32,969 bases of DNA from Acidimicrobiia bacterium (lineage in GTDB: Bacteria > Actinomycetota > Acidimicrobiia > Spongiisociales > JAHEDJ01). The stretch lies in assembly GCA_029210695.1 (NCBI GenBank), contig JARGFH010000043.1:1-32969 (forward strand), in the 5' to 3' direction. The stretch's first letter is position 1. Each line of letters begins with the position of its first letter. The position numbers and the translations under genes were made by a program. The notes under the pieces were generated by a model, which saw nothing but the letters and a program-made list of their open reading frames with translations, had not been told where the DNA came from and did not search any database. Positions 26,600-32,969 of the stretch are shown piece by piece.

Positions 26600-27673
26600 A
26601 TGAACAACGGTGAACGCTTGGACGCCCTGCGCCACCACGTCGAGTATCTGGCCTCTCCGGAATTGGAGGGCCGGGCACCCGGCACTCCGGGCGGGTTGCT
26701 CGCTCGCCGCTACGTGGAAGCTGCCTTTGCCGACCTCGGTCTAGAACCGGCCGGCGATGACGGGTATCAGCAACCGATCCCCGAGATCGGCGGCGCCAAC
26801 CTGCTGGGCACCATTCCCGGTTCCGGGCCTCACGCCGATCGATACGTGGTGATCGCCGCCCACTACGACCACCTCGGTATCAACTTCGGAGAGATCCATC
26901 CCGGCGCCGACGACAACGCCTCCGGGGTTGCCGTGCTGCTGGATCTGGCGCGAGGCGTCTCCGCCGATGGGGAATCCGGCCGATCTTTGTTGATCGCCTC
27001 GTTCGACGCCGAAGAACCGCCCAGCTTCTTCACCGAGAACATGGGCTCGAACTACTTCGTGGCCAACCCCACCGTGCCGCTCGCGCAGATCGACATGATG
27101 GTGTGCCTGGATCTGATCGGTCATCCGCTCGGACCGGCCGGATTGCCGGCCGAGGTGCGCAACACGATCATGATCATGGGCGCCGAGAAGAGCCCCGGTG
27201 TAGGCGCAGTGGTGGATCGGCTCGGTGAGGGTTTGTCGGGGATTGTGCCCCGCCGCCTCGATGCCGACGTGATCTCCCCGATGTCCGACCACTATGCCTT
27301 CAAACAGGCCGGGATCCCGTTCCTGTTCTTCAACGTTGGCCGGAATCGCCACTATCACACCCCGCAGGACACCCCTGAGAAGCTCGACTATCCCAAGATG
27401 CTGGCCCTGTCCGACTACCTGAGGGTCCTCGTCCGGGAACTCGCCGCCCGCGACGAGTTCACCTTCGACGCCGAGGCGGTAGACGATGTAGCCACCCTCA
27501 CCACCATCATCGAGCTGGGTCGCCACGCCGGGCGGCTCGCCCGCAAACCGGATCGGGTGATGACCCTGGTGAGCAAGATGGAACAACGGCTGGAAGCGGG
27601 AACCCGGCTCAGCTACGGCGACAGAGGAGCCGTGCGAGCGACGATGCTCGCCCTCGAGGAGGCGCTGGCCTAG
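26600..27673 (+). CDS. M28 family zinc aminopeptidase
   Basis: From ATG 26600 the protein has 357 residues. The M28 metal ligands are visible in order: HYDHLG (His88), GADDNASG (Asp104), SFDAEEPP (Glu138 and Glu139, catalytic base and ligand), CLDLIGH (Asp171) and NRHYHTPQDT (His251/253). It should be a di-zinc aminopeptidase. No signal peptide or membrane helix is present, so the enzyme is probably cytoplasmic, unlike many secreted M28 peptidases. An ATG five codons earlier (26585) is possible, but AGAGG at 26591-26595 is well placed for 26600. It lies 58 nt after the sirtuin on the same strand and could be co-transcribed. The C-terminal 60 residues are helical and basic. Confidence 0.88.
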   Translation: MNNGERLDALRHHVEYLASPELEGRAPGTPGGLLARRYVEAAFADLGLEPAGDDGYQQPIPEIGGANLLGTIPGSGPHADRYVVIAAHYDHLGINFGEIHPGADDNASGVAVLLDLARGVSADGESGRSLLIASFDAEEPPSFFTENMGSNYFVANPTVPLAQIDMMVCLDLIGHPLGPAGLPAEVRNTIMIMGAEKSPGVGAVVDRLGEGLSGIVPRRLDADVISPMSDHYAFKQAGIPFLFFNVGRNRHYHTPQDTPEKLDYPKMLALSDYLRVLVRELAARDEFTFDAEAVDDVATLTTIIELGRHAGRLARKPDRVMTLVSKMEQRLEAGTRLSYGDRGAVRATMLALEEALA

Positions 27674-27682
27674 CGCGCAACT

Positions 27683-27697
27683 CGTCGGCGTCCGACG
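27683..27697 (+). terminator. Short GC hairpin after the M28 peptidase
   Basis: CGTCGG (27683-27688) and CCGACG (27692-27697) pair around CGT, ten bases after the peptidase stop. There is no T-run. It marks the left boundary of the small integrase module. Confidence 0.35.
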
Positions 27698-27704
27698 GTG
27701 TGGC

Positions 27705-27851
27705 TCAAGGGAACGACCCGTAGCCTCTGCCGGTGTCGGCCGCCGTGGAACGCTGCTCGAGGTGTTGACTACGAAGCAGGTCGAGCATCTCTTCGATCGT
27801 TCTTTTCAGCCACGTCGGCGTGGCGCGCCCTAGTACGCCTGACGGTGACAT
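27705..27851 (-). CDS. Possible 48-residue helical peptide gene, doubtful
   Basis: An ATG at 27851 lies within the last codons of the Cys/His-rich mini-protein gene, in another frame, and reads 48 residues. A basic/hydrophobic stretch (TPTWLKRTIEEMLDLLRSQ, about 11-29) would form an amphipathic helix. No ribosome-binding site is convincing. It could be a third, coupled gene of the minus-strand module or chance. Confidence 0.2.
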   Translation of the reverse strand: MSPSGVLGRATPTWLKRTIEEMLDLLRSQHLEQRSTAADTGRGYGSFP

Positions 27852-28054
27852 GGGCAGGCAAGGCTGTCTTTCGCCTTCCAATGAGAACAGTGCCCGTCGG
27901 TTGGATCCCAGTAGTTGCACCGTCCGCCGTTCATGGCCTTCTTAGAAACATGTCCCGGTGGGTTCCAAGGCGTGTGTTTCGGGCAGGTCTTGCGTGGGCC
28001 GCGTCCTTTCGTCTTCGGCGGTTTGATGTACTTGCGAGCCTCTTCAAAAGGCAT
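27830..28054 (-). CDS. Cys/His-rich mini-protein of unknown function
   Basis: The 74-residue product begins MPFEEARKYIKPPKTK with a basic region, then carries Cys24, His27, His35, Cys46, His55, Cys56, His58, Cys67, Cys69 and His70. This is enough for one or two zinc sites. I do not recognise the family. An AGGAGG ribosome-binding site ends seven bases before ATG 28054, which strongly supports this start and the reality of the gene. A longer version from GTG 28093 would include the hairpin sequence as codons and is less likely. The gene lies 89 nt downstream of the HTH gene on the same strand, beside a tyrosine recombinase, so it probably belongs to the same mobile module. The ribosome-binding site is buried in a hairpin (28055-28082). 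Confidence 0.6.
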   Translation of the reverse strand: MPFEEARKYIKPPKTKGRGPRKTCPKHTPWNPPGHVSKKAMNGGRCNYWDPTDGHCSHWKAKDSLACPCHRQAY

Positions 28055-28082
28055 TGAGTGCCTCCTCTCGAGAAGGCACTCA
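28055..28082 (-). promoter_or_regulatory. Hairpin that would hide the ribosome-binding site of the mini-protein gene
   Basis: On the minus strand TGAGTGCCTTCT, loop CGAG, AGGAGGCACTCA forms a 12-bp stem with one G-T pair, and the very next bases are the ATG at 28054. The whole AGGAGG lies in the 3' arm. In the transcript this would block translation unless melted, by a translating ribosome, a protein or temperature. The same symmetry could instead be a DNA operator. Confidence 0.6.
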
Positions 28083-28143
28083 ACGGCGCTCACCTGTTAT
28101 GTGTACAACGTATCACGGAAGCCGTACCGGGTCCGAGCATTGC

Positions 28144-28347
28144 TTACGGGAGGCGGCCGGTGATCTTCGCCCACTTCTCGATGTCCGGCCAATACCAGAT
28201 CAGCGCGCTCTGGAGTTGGGCGACCGGCAGTGGAAAATCGGCGTGTCGCCGCCGCCAGGTATGAACTACCTGAGCGCGAGCCACGCCGAGGCGCTCAGCG
28301 ATTTCCGAAGCCCCAACCAAGAGCTCACTGTCTACGCGCCGACCCAT
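28144..28347 (-). CDS. Small AlpA/MerR-like helix-turn-helix protein
   Basis: The 67-residue protein has LVGASEIAERLGVARAQVVH (10-29), a winged helix-turn-helix recognition unit as in AlpA/excisionase-like proteins. RRRHADFPLPVAQ (32-44) and ALIWYWPDIEKWAKITGR (48-65) follow, the usual wing and closing helix. Proteins like this act as excisionases or repressors of integrases in small mobile elements. Start ATG 28347 has no strong ribosome-binding site. It diverges from the tyrosine recombinase at 28442, and a perfect 14-bp inverted repeat (28387-28428) lies between them, a likely target. The Cys/His mini-protein gene is downstream. Confidence 0.75.
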   Translation of the reverse strand: MGRRVDSELLVGASEIAERLGVARAQVVHTWRRRHADFPLPVAQLQSALIWYWPDIEKWAKITGRLP

Positions 28348-28386
28348 GGGGACAATCTACCAACGGCTGCTGCACGCCCGGTGTGA

Positions 28387-28428
28387 TTACGTCTGTACTC
28401 GCCTGTGGTAGACTGAGTACAGACGTAA
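28387..28428. promoter_or_regulatory. Perfect 14-bp inverted repeat in the HTH/integrase divergent promoter region
   Basis: TTACGTCTGTACTC (28387-28400) and GAGTACAGACGTAA (28415-28428) are exact complements around a 14-base spacer. TAGACT at 28409-28414, inside the spacer, is a possible -10 box for the recombinase gene, with TTACGT 16 bases upstream as a weak -35. The repeat ends 13 bases before the recombinase start, so a bound dimer would block transcription. It may be the operator of the neighbouring HTH protein or the recombinase core site. Confidence 0.6.
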
Positions 28429-28441
28429 CCAGACGAAATCC

Positions 28442-29059
28442 ATGGAGATGAGCGCCACAAGGATCCCCGCCAACAAGGGCAAGAGATACCCGACCGAAGT
28501 GTTGACGCCGGACGAGGTCCGAGCTCTGATCCGCGCATGCCCCGACGACACGCCCGTCGGCCTACGAAACCGGGCTCTCATCGCGCTGTTCTATCGCACC
28601 GGCCTGCAGTGCGCCGAGGCGCTCGCCCTCAGACAGAAGGACATCGATCGCGTAATCGGAAGTGTGACGGTTCTTTCCGGGAAGGGCGGACGCAGGCGGA
28701 CCGTCGGAATCGATCCGGGAGCGTTCAAGGTCATCGATGAGTGGCTCGACACGCGCCGTGAGTTGGGCATCGACTCAGTGGCTCCGCTGTTCTGCAGCAT
28801 GGAGGGGCGAAGGCTCTCGGGCTCGTATGTCCGAATGCTGCTCCCTCGTTTGGCCCGTGATGCCGGGATCGAGAAGAGAGTTCACGCTCATGGCCTCCGT
28901 CACACCCATGCCTTCGAACTTCTGATGGAGGGCATCGAGATTCCGGTCATCCAAAGACAACTCGGCCACCTGTCGCTGCAGACCACGGACACCTATTTGT
29001 CGCACATTGCTCCGCGCGATGTCATCCGGCGGATCAACGAACGAAGCTGGTCGCTCTAG
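28442..29059 (+). CDS. Tyrosine recombinase, catalytic domain only, first catalytic Arg replaced by Gln
   Basis: The 205-residue protein matches the catalytic domain of phage-integrase family recombinases: Lys81 in SGKGGRRR, His150 and Arg153 in HGLRH, His176 in LGHLS and Tyr185 in TDTYLSH. The first active-site Arg, usually in TGLRxSE, is Gln56 here (TGLQCAE, codon CAG). The N-terminal SAM-like core-binding domain is missing; the protein starts about 20 residues before the catalytic fold. It may bind DNA weakly or act with a partner, or be inactive. ATG 28442 and 28448 are both possible starts; no clear ribosome-binding site precedes either. A 14-bp inverted repeat lies just upstream and a tRNA T-arm-like sequence just downstream. 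Reading frame and C-terminus are intact, so it is not an obvious fossil. Confidence 0.85.
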   Translation: MEMSATRIPANKGKRYPTEVLTPDEVRALIRACPDDTPVGLRNRALIALFYRTGLQCAEALALRQKDIDRVIGSVTVLSGKGGRRRTVGIDPGAFKVIDEWLDTRRELGIDSVAPLFCSMEGRRLSGSYVRMLLPRLARDAGIEKRVHAHGLRHTHAFELLMEGIEIPVIQRQLGHLSLQTTDTYLSHIAPRDVIRRINERSWSL

Positions 29060-29122
29060 ATTCGAGGCTTCGAACCTCCGACCACCCGACCGGTCGCTCG
29101 GTCTGGCGGTCTGGTGGTCGCC
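29060..29122. repeat. tRNA T-arm-like sequence and four tandem octamers after the recombinase
   Basis: GAGGCTTCGAACCTC (29064-29078) has the form of the complement of a tRNA T-arm (GG-TTCGAAG-CC with four pairs). No complete tRNA can be folded around it. Then come four tandem octamers: CGGTCGCT, CGGTCTGG, CGGTCTGG, TGGTCGCC (29091-29122). CGACCACC (29079-29086) and GGTGGTCG (29113-29120) form an outer stem. The position at the recombinase 3' end suits an attachment site; this is unproven. Confidence 0.4.
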
Positions 29123-29161
29123 TAGTCCGACATTGCGGCGTGCGTTCGATCCGTTGGTCAT

Positions 29162-29354
29162 GCATGGGGTACCAGCCGTGTATGGGGTCGGTATCGATTC
29201 ACTTCCGGCCGGGCCCATCTGGCCCCCTCGCCTCGAGGACTCGGTACTCCTCCCACTCCTGGGGGGAGAGACTTGGGTTCGTCCATGGGGTTATCCCGGT
29301 CCATGGGGTGCGACTCAGCCGGAAATGCCATGGGGTCACCTAGTGCCATGGGGT
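29162..29354. repeat. Six ATGGGGT motifs at spacings of 18 or 27 bases
   Basis: The nonamers begin at 29162, 29180, 29283, 29301, 29328 and 29346; the last four are exactly CCATGGGGT. Spacings are 18, then 103, then 18, 27 and 18. No gene is credible in this stretch. Open frames on both strands here show only the repeat's own periodicity. Confidence 0.55.
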
Positions 29355-29412
29355 CTGCTGCCCGCGTCCCGTCACATAGCCCCCCTACCCCCGCCTGCCG
29401 GCGGCGGTACCT

Positions 29413-29429
29413 TCCCCCCTCCGGGGGGA
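29413..29429. repeat. G/C-run hairpin
   Basis: TCCCCCC (29413-29419) pairs with GGGGGGA (29423-29429) around TCC. A less perfect relative, CTCCTCCCA with TGGGGGGAG, lies at 29247-29268. These make the non-coding region between recombinase and cyclase rich in stable stems. Confidence 0.4.
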
Positions 29430-29457
29430 CCGACCCGCTCCGGAATGACGCTTTCAC

Positions 29458-29488
29458 GTCGAAACGTCAGTCGTGTGACGATTTCGAC
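29458..29488 (-). terminator. 12-bp stem-loop downstream of the cyclase gene
   Basis: GTCGAAACGTCA (29458-29469) pairs with TGACG-A-TTTCGAC (29476-29488), with one bulged A and loop GTCGTG. It is the strongest stem in the region and lies 66 nt beyond the cyclase stop, in the right place to end that transcript. No T-run is present on either strand. Confidence 0.45.
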
Positions 29489-29553
29489 AGCTGCCGGGCG
29501 GCCCGACCATCTGGTGCGAGGCATTGCGCAGGAGGCGGGCGGATTACCGCCGG

Positions 29554-31293
29554 CTATGCGCCGGCACCGTCTCCCAGATCGAGTTCGACCGCTCCGGCGG
29601 AAACGAGGTCCGCTTTCCACCGGTCGACCATATCTCGCCCCTGGTAGGGGTTCGCGTCTATCCAATGCGCTATGTCCACCGCCGGGTAGCGTTCTCGGGT
29701 CAGTTCGGCTGTCGCCCGGGCCCGTCGATCAAGCCCCAACTCGACCTGGGCCGCCGTGAGGACAAGCAGAGCCTCCAGATTGTGTGGCTGGTGTTCGAGA
29801 ACCATCTCAGCCACGGACGCTGCCTCCTCGACTCTGCCTCCCATGAACAGCGAACATGCCTTGACCGTGGGATACCAAGGCTTGTTGACTCCCGTCAGAC
29901 GCATCGCAACATCGGTGAGGTCAATCGCCTTCTCCCATTGACCGAGGTAGCGCCGGACGCTGCCCTCCAGGCCGAAGGTGACGTCGCAAGTGGGCCTGAC
30001 AATCTCCAACTTCTCCATTGCCTCCAGGGCTTCGGCGCCGCGACCCTGAGACATCAAAACGGCCGCTTCGACCGTCCGCGCCAGACCGGTTGGATCGCCC
30101 AGCCCAAGTCCGACCTGAGCCTGGTCGCGCGCCTTGAGCAACATCTCCTTTGGTTCACGGGCCCATCCGTTGCTTGCGCCCATCCAGTTCGCAAACGCGG
30201 AAAGGACGTGTCCGTAGGGCTGATCTGGATGTGAGTCGGCGACCCGGCCGAAGAGATCCAAAGCTCGAGACCATCCCTCGACTGTGCCGCTCGTTAGGTG
30301 ATACCAACCGAGGTAGACCTGCTCTATCGCTTCCGGATCGCCCAGATCCGCGTAGAGGCCGGCAGGTTCCCCTATTACCAGGTCTACTTCTATCGCCCGA
30401 GCAACCTCATCGGCGAGTTGTTCCGATAGGGCGAATAGACCGGCCACCGTCGTTGTCCACCTGTGCGATTTGACGACGTTCATGGATGTGACGTCAATAA
30501 GAGTGGCGTAGACCCTCACGTTCTCGCCGGCCTGATGGATTCCGGTCTCGACCATGTAGCGGGCGGTTCCCGGTGCGCCGGTACTGCCGAGTTCGGCCTT
30601 GGCGTCGATCACGCTCAGAGAAGGGACTCTCGTCAGTCGGTGAATCAGGTCCATCCGAAGTATTCCCGCCGTCGCCCGCACAGACTCGTCCACCATCTCG
30701 GCATGGATGGGGAGGACGGCGACCGTCGGCGACTCGAGCGCCAGCGGCCGTTGTACCGAACTGGGGCGACCATCAGCGGGGAGGTCGGCGAACTCATAGA
30801 CGTCCACTTCCTCAGGAATATTCTTCAGCCGGCGCCGGCCGAGCGGCTTGAATCGCAAGGCCGGCTCATCCAAGGCTTGGTAAACCCGCCCGGACACGCT
30901 GAGTCCCCCGGGAGGGGCTATCGCCTGAATCCGTGCGGCGATGTTCAGGGCATCGCCAAAATACCGACCGTCGGAGATTGTGACTGCACCCTGATCCATC
31001 CCCATGCGAAAGCGTGTCTGGCCCGTACGGGAGCGGGTGGCGTTCTTGGATTCGATCTCGTTGGCGATCGCGATAGAGGTGCGCACTGCATCCTTCGCAT
31101 CGTCGAAGACCGCCATGAAGTTGTCGCCGACGAAGTTGACGAGTGTCCCCCCACTCTCGGCGACCTTCTCCTCGACCAGGTCCTTGTACTCCTCCATGGT
31201 CGCCGTAGTGGCCTCGAGATCATCGGCAAGAAGTCTGCTGTACCCGACAACGTCGGCGTTGAGAGCCACCACCTCAACCAGAGTCTCGCTCAC
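29554..31293 (-). CDS. Class III adenylate/guanylate cyclase with TolB-like and TPR regions
   Basis: From GTG 31293 the protein has 579 residues. The N-terminal cyclase domain (about 5-140) has metal-binding Asp13 (NADVVGYSRL) and Asp57 (NFVGDNF), and Asn117 with Arg121 in GDALNIAARI. Asn53 stands where adenylate cyclases often have the adenine-selecting Lys, so the nucleotide used is uncertain. Residues 188-310 (VAVLPIHAEM, MDLIHRL, YMVETGIHQAGENVRVYATLIDV) resemble the TolB-like N-terminal domain that accompanies many such cyclases. The C-terminal 270 residues are helical TPR-like repeats. There is no membrane segment. The open frame extends to 31386, but GTG 31293 has an AAAGGGGG ribosome-binding site six bases upstream and fits the domain start. 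The decarboxylase gene ends 147 nt upstream on the same strand; that gap contains GGTGG/CCACC and one CCATGGGGA. Confidence 0.9.
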   Translation of the reverse strand: MSETLVEVVALNADVVGYSRLLADDLEATTATMEEYKDLVEEKVAESGGTLVNFVGDNFMAVFDDAKDAVRTSIAIANEIESKNATRSRTGQTRFRMGMDQGAVTISDGRYFGDALNIAARIQAIAPPGGLSVSGRVYQALDEPALRFKPLGRRRLKNIPEEVDVYEFADLPADGRPSSVQRPLALESPTVAVLPIHAEMVDESVRATAGILRMDLIHRLTRVPSLSVIDAKAELGSTGAPGTARYMVETGIHQAGENVRVYATLIDVTSMNVVKSHRWTTTVAGLFALSEQLADEVARAIEVDLVIGEPAGLYADLGDPEAIEQVYLGWYHLTSGTVEGWSRALDLFGRVADSHPDQPYGHVLSAFANWMGASNGWAREPKEMLLKARDQAQVGLGLGDPTGLARTVEAAVLMSQGRGAEALEAMEKLEIVRPTCDVTFGLEGSVRRYLGQWEKAIDLTDVAMRLTGVNKPWYPTVKACSLFMGGRVEEAASVAEMVLEHQPHNLEALLVLTAAQVELGLDRRARATAELTRERYPAVDIAHWIDANPYQGRDMVDRWKADLVSAGAVELDLGDGAGA

Positions 31294-31440
31294 AGTGGTC
31301 CCCCTTTCATTTGATCGACCCATCTTATGGTTTCCACCGGCTGGTTGATAGGAAGAGTCGGTCGTGTCGGGGTGGAGTACCACCATGGGGAAGTCGACGC
31401 CGCGGCTCTACCGGTACTCCGGAAAGTTCACTCGGTGCGG

Positions 31441-32883
31441 CTACCTGTCGGTGAGTTCGTCGCCGATTGCCACCACTGCGTCAACGAATCCGTCGACATC
31501 GGCCCAGGTTGTCCGGGGATTGATGAAACACGGCCTGATCGCAAAGGCGCCGTGGACGACTGTGGCGCTGGGCAGGAAGGGGGTGGTCCTTACGAGTCTC
31601 CGTAGCAGTCGGGCGTTCAACTCGTTGAGATCGTCGACGCCCTGGATCGAGTACCGGATACAGGCGATAGACAGTTCGGGTTCGGTGAGCGATTCCAAAC
31701 GGGGGTGTCGGGTGGCCCGGTCGGCTACGTGGCGCGCAAAGTCGTTGTCCCGGCGGATCCGTTCTCTCACACCCTCCCGGCCCTGTTCAAGGAGAATGCT
31801 CCACACGATCACGCCCCTTGAAGGAGATGACAGTTCCACTCCGAAGTCGCCGAACGGCACTCCGAGGCTGTCCATCGACACCTCCACATCTCCGTCCTCG
31901 GCGAATGAGCCCTCCAGATATTCGGCCGGTTCCTGGGTGAAGGCCCGATGCAAGATCGTCCGGTCGCGTACGAAGGTGGCCGCAACTCCCACCGGGGCCG
32001 CCAACCACTTATGTGGATCGACGATCACCGAATCTGCCAGCCCCAACCCGTCGAATCGGGCTGCGATGCGTTCGTCGAGGATGCCGGGCAGTCCATAGGC
32101 ACCGTCGACGTGGAACCAGACGCCGAGTTCAGCAGCCAGTTCCCCAATGGGCCGCAGTGGATCGATCGCTCCGGTGTTCGTCGTACCGCATGTGCCGACT
32201 ACCGCCACCGGGAGAACCCCTTCGGATCTATCCCGTTTGAGACTGGCCTGAAGCGCGCCGACCTCCATGCGTTGCCGGTCGTCGGTGGGTATCACCCGTA
32301 CCGCAGCCCGGCCCAACCCCAGCACTCCTGCAGAGCGCTGCACCGTGTGATGCACCTCAGTGGAGGCGTAGATTGCCGTCGCCCGATCCCCGAATGCCCG
32401 GGCGGAAGGGTCCACCCCAATCTGTTCGAAGGCCCACTGGCGGGCTGCTCCCAGCGCCACCAGGTTGGCGGTCGAGCCACCGCTCGAGTACAGCCCCTTC
32501 ATCCCCGAACTCAATCCGCACAGGTCGCCAAGCCAATCGAGCGAGAGCTCCTCGAGCAGGTTGAATGCGTTGATCGTGTACCGCTGTGGGGCGGCCACCA
32601 GAGCGGCCGCTTGCGCCACCGCCGGAATGGTGGTGGGTCCGGTGGTGATGAATCCCCAGAAACCCGACTCACTCATCCGGGGGCCGTTGGGTATCAGGCC
32701 GCTCTCCAGTTCGGCTACGACCGCCGCTGCCCCCACCCCCCGTTCCGGAAGGGAACCGGTGAACCGCGGCTTCCACTCTTCGATGGTGGTCACCGGGTCG
32801 GAACGTTCACCTTCCAGATGCTGATCGAGTGCTCGACCGATGCGAGTGAGATACTCGCTGAAGGCTCCTGTTTCTGCGCGCAT
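31441..32883 (-). CDS. PLP-dependent group II amino acid decarboxylase
   Basis: From ATG 32883 the protein has 480 residues, normal for this family. The PLP lysine is Lys292 in VDPHKWLAAP, the PLP-N1 partner is Asp260 in FHVDGAYG, and the stacking His is in STEVHHTVQRSAGVLG (about 174-189). GTCGTTNTGAIDPL (about 230-243) is the family strand after the substrate site. It may decarboxylate an aromatic amino acid, glutamate or another substrate; the sequence alone does not say which. A TTG one codon earlier is a poor alternative start. No ribosome-binding site is obvious. It faces a divergent plus-strand gene start across 54 nt. Nothing links it to the defence genes; it looks like a housekeeping or metabolic gene outside the island. 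Confidence 0.9.
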   Translation of the reverse strand: MRAETGAFSEYLTRIGRALDQHLEGERSDPVTTIEEWKPRFTGSLPERGVGAAAVVAELESGLIPNGPRMSESGFWGFITTGPTTIPAVAQAAALVAAPQRYTINAFNLLEELSLDWLGDLCGLSSGMKGLYSSGGSTANLVALGAARQWAFEQIGVDPSARAFGDRATAIYASTEVHHTVQRSAGVLGLGRAAVRVIPTDDRQRMEVGALQASLKRDRSEGVLPVAVVGTCGTTNTGAIDPLRPIGELAAELGVWFHVDGAYGLPGILDERIAARFDGLGLADSVIVDPHKWLAAPVGVAATFVRDRTILHRAFTQEPAEYLEGSFAEDGDVEVSMDSLGVPFGDFGVELSSPSRGVIVWSILLEQGREGVRERIRRDNDFARHVADRATRHPRLESLTEPELSIACIRYSIQGVDDLNELNARLLRRLVRTTPFLPSATVVHGAFAIRPCFINPRTTWADVDGFVDAVVAIGDELTDR

Positions 32884-32937
32884 CAAAGCAAGCTAGTGGT
32901 CTGTCGCTGAAATGGCGAACCGGTGTAGTGTTGGGGG

Positions 32938-32969
32938 ATGGTTGCTACTGCTGAAGCGTTGCGGATGTC
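32938..32969 (+). CDS. Start of a gene cut by the window end
   Basis: ATG 32938 follows GTTGGGGG directly and opens a frame MVATAEALRM that runs off the window. The first residues resemble the start of YjbR/MmcQ-like proteins, but ten codons are too few to identify it. Divergence from the decarboxylase supports a promoter in 32884-32937. Confidence 0.35.
   Translation, partial: MVATAEALRM

Larger units (their letters stand above)
27705..29122. mobile_element. Putative mini integrase module (HTH, Cys/His mini-protein, tyrosine recombinase)
   Basis: Between the M28 peptidase and the cyclase sit a divergent HTH gene and a tyrosine recombinase, a mini-protein, and repeats at the recombinase 3' end. 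This is the minimal content of an integrative element remnant. No second attachment site is identified, so the borders given are only approximate. Confidence 0.35.

Noticed and set aside
29162-29354. CRISPR array
   Set aside because: The repeats are only nine bases long with 9- to 18-base gaps, far below CRISPR repeat and spacer lengths, and no cas gene is present.
29007-29759. Plus-strand 250-codon open frame with repeated PWG triplets
   Set aside because: The PWG pattern is just the ATGGGGT repeat read in frame; the frame starts inside the recombinase and ends inside the cyclase on the other strand, with no ribosome-binding site.

Overview
The window looks like a chromosomal stretch of a high-GC actinobacterium, possibly of the Acidimicrobiia. 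This rests on high GC, frequent GTG starts, translationally coupled gene pairs, a complete RecBCD of the kind seen in Actinobacteria, and a zinc-ribbon/Thr-Pro-rich/SPOR-like membrane protein. The taxonomic placement is an inference from gene style, not a measured match.

Left part (1-5.5 kb): a minus-strand brxF-brxC-methyltransferase order that fits the start of a BREX type 3 phage-resistance operon. The methyltransferase stops after 138 codons, inside its SAM-binding motif, and the sequence beyond (1-60) carries small hairpins but no continuation, so the system looks broken here. The BrxF-like protein has no recognisable Walker A. A two-helix membrane protein of unknown function diverges from this operon.

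Middle (5.7-21.9 kb, plus strand): a tightly coupled recC-recB-recD operon with 4-nt overlaps, a ComF-like phosphoribosyltransferase, a zinc-ribbon membrane protein with a SPOR-like domain, and a 1,843-residue DUF4011 / superfamily 1 helicase / Vsr-like nuclease / DUF3320 protein. That last architecture is known from single-gene antiphage systems. Together with the BREX genes this makes the first 22 kb look like a DNA-processing and defence neighbourhood.

21.9-25.3 kb (minus strand): three genes of unknown function. A Gly/Ala-rich membrane protein with a C-terminal coiled coil overlaps by 4 nt with a 455-residue protein bearing a GHDPLFG motif, and an acidic 276-residue protein follows. This is the best candidate for an undescribed system in the window. 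Diverging from it are a GIY-YIG-like protein coupled to a sirtuin deacetylase, then an M28 metallopeptidase.

27.7-29.5 kb: a small integrase module. A minus-strand AlpA-like HTH gene and a Cys/His-rich mini-protein (its ribosome-binding site lies in a 12-bp hairpin) diverge, across a perfect 14-bp inverted repeat, from a catalytic-domain-only tyrosine recombinase whose first catalytic Arg is Gln. Downstream is a 494-nt non-coding stretch with tandem octamers, nine-base-phased ATGGGGT motifs and strong hairpins.

Right end (29.5-33 kb, minus strand): a class III cyclase fused to TolB-like and TPR regions, and a PLP-dependent group II decarboxylase. The first ten codons of a plus-strand gene run off the window end.
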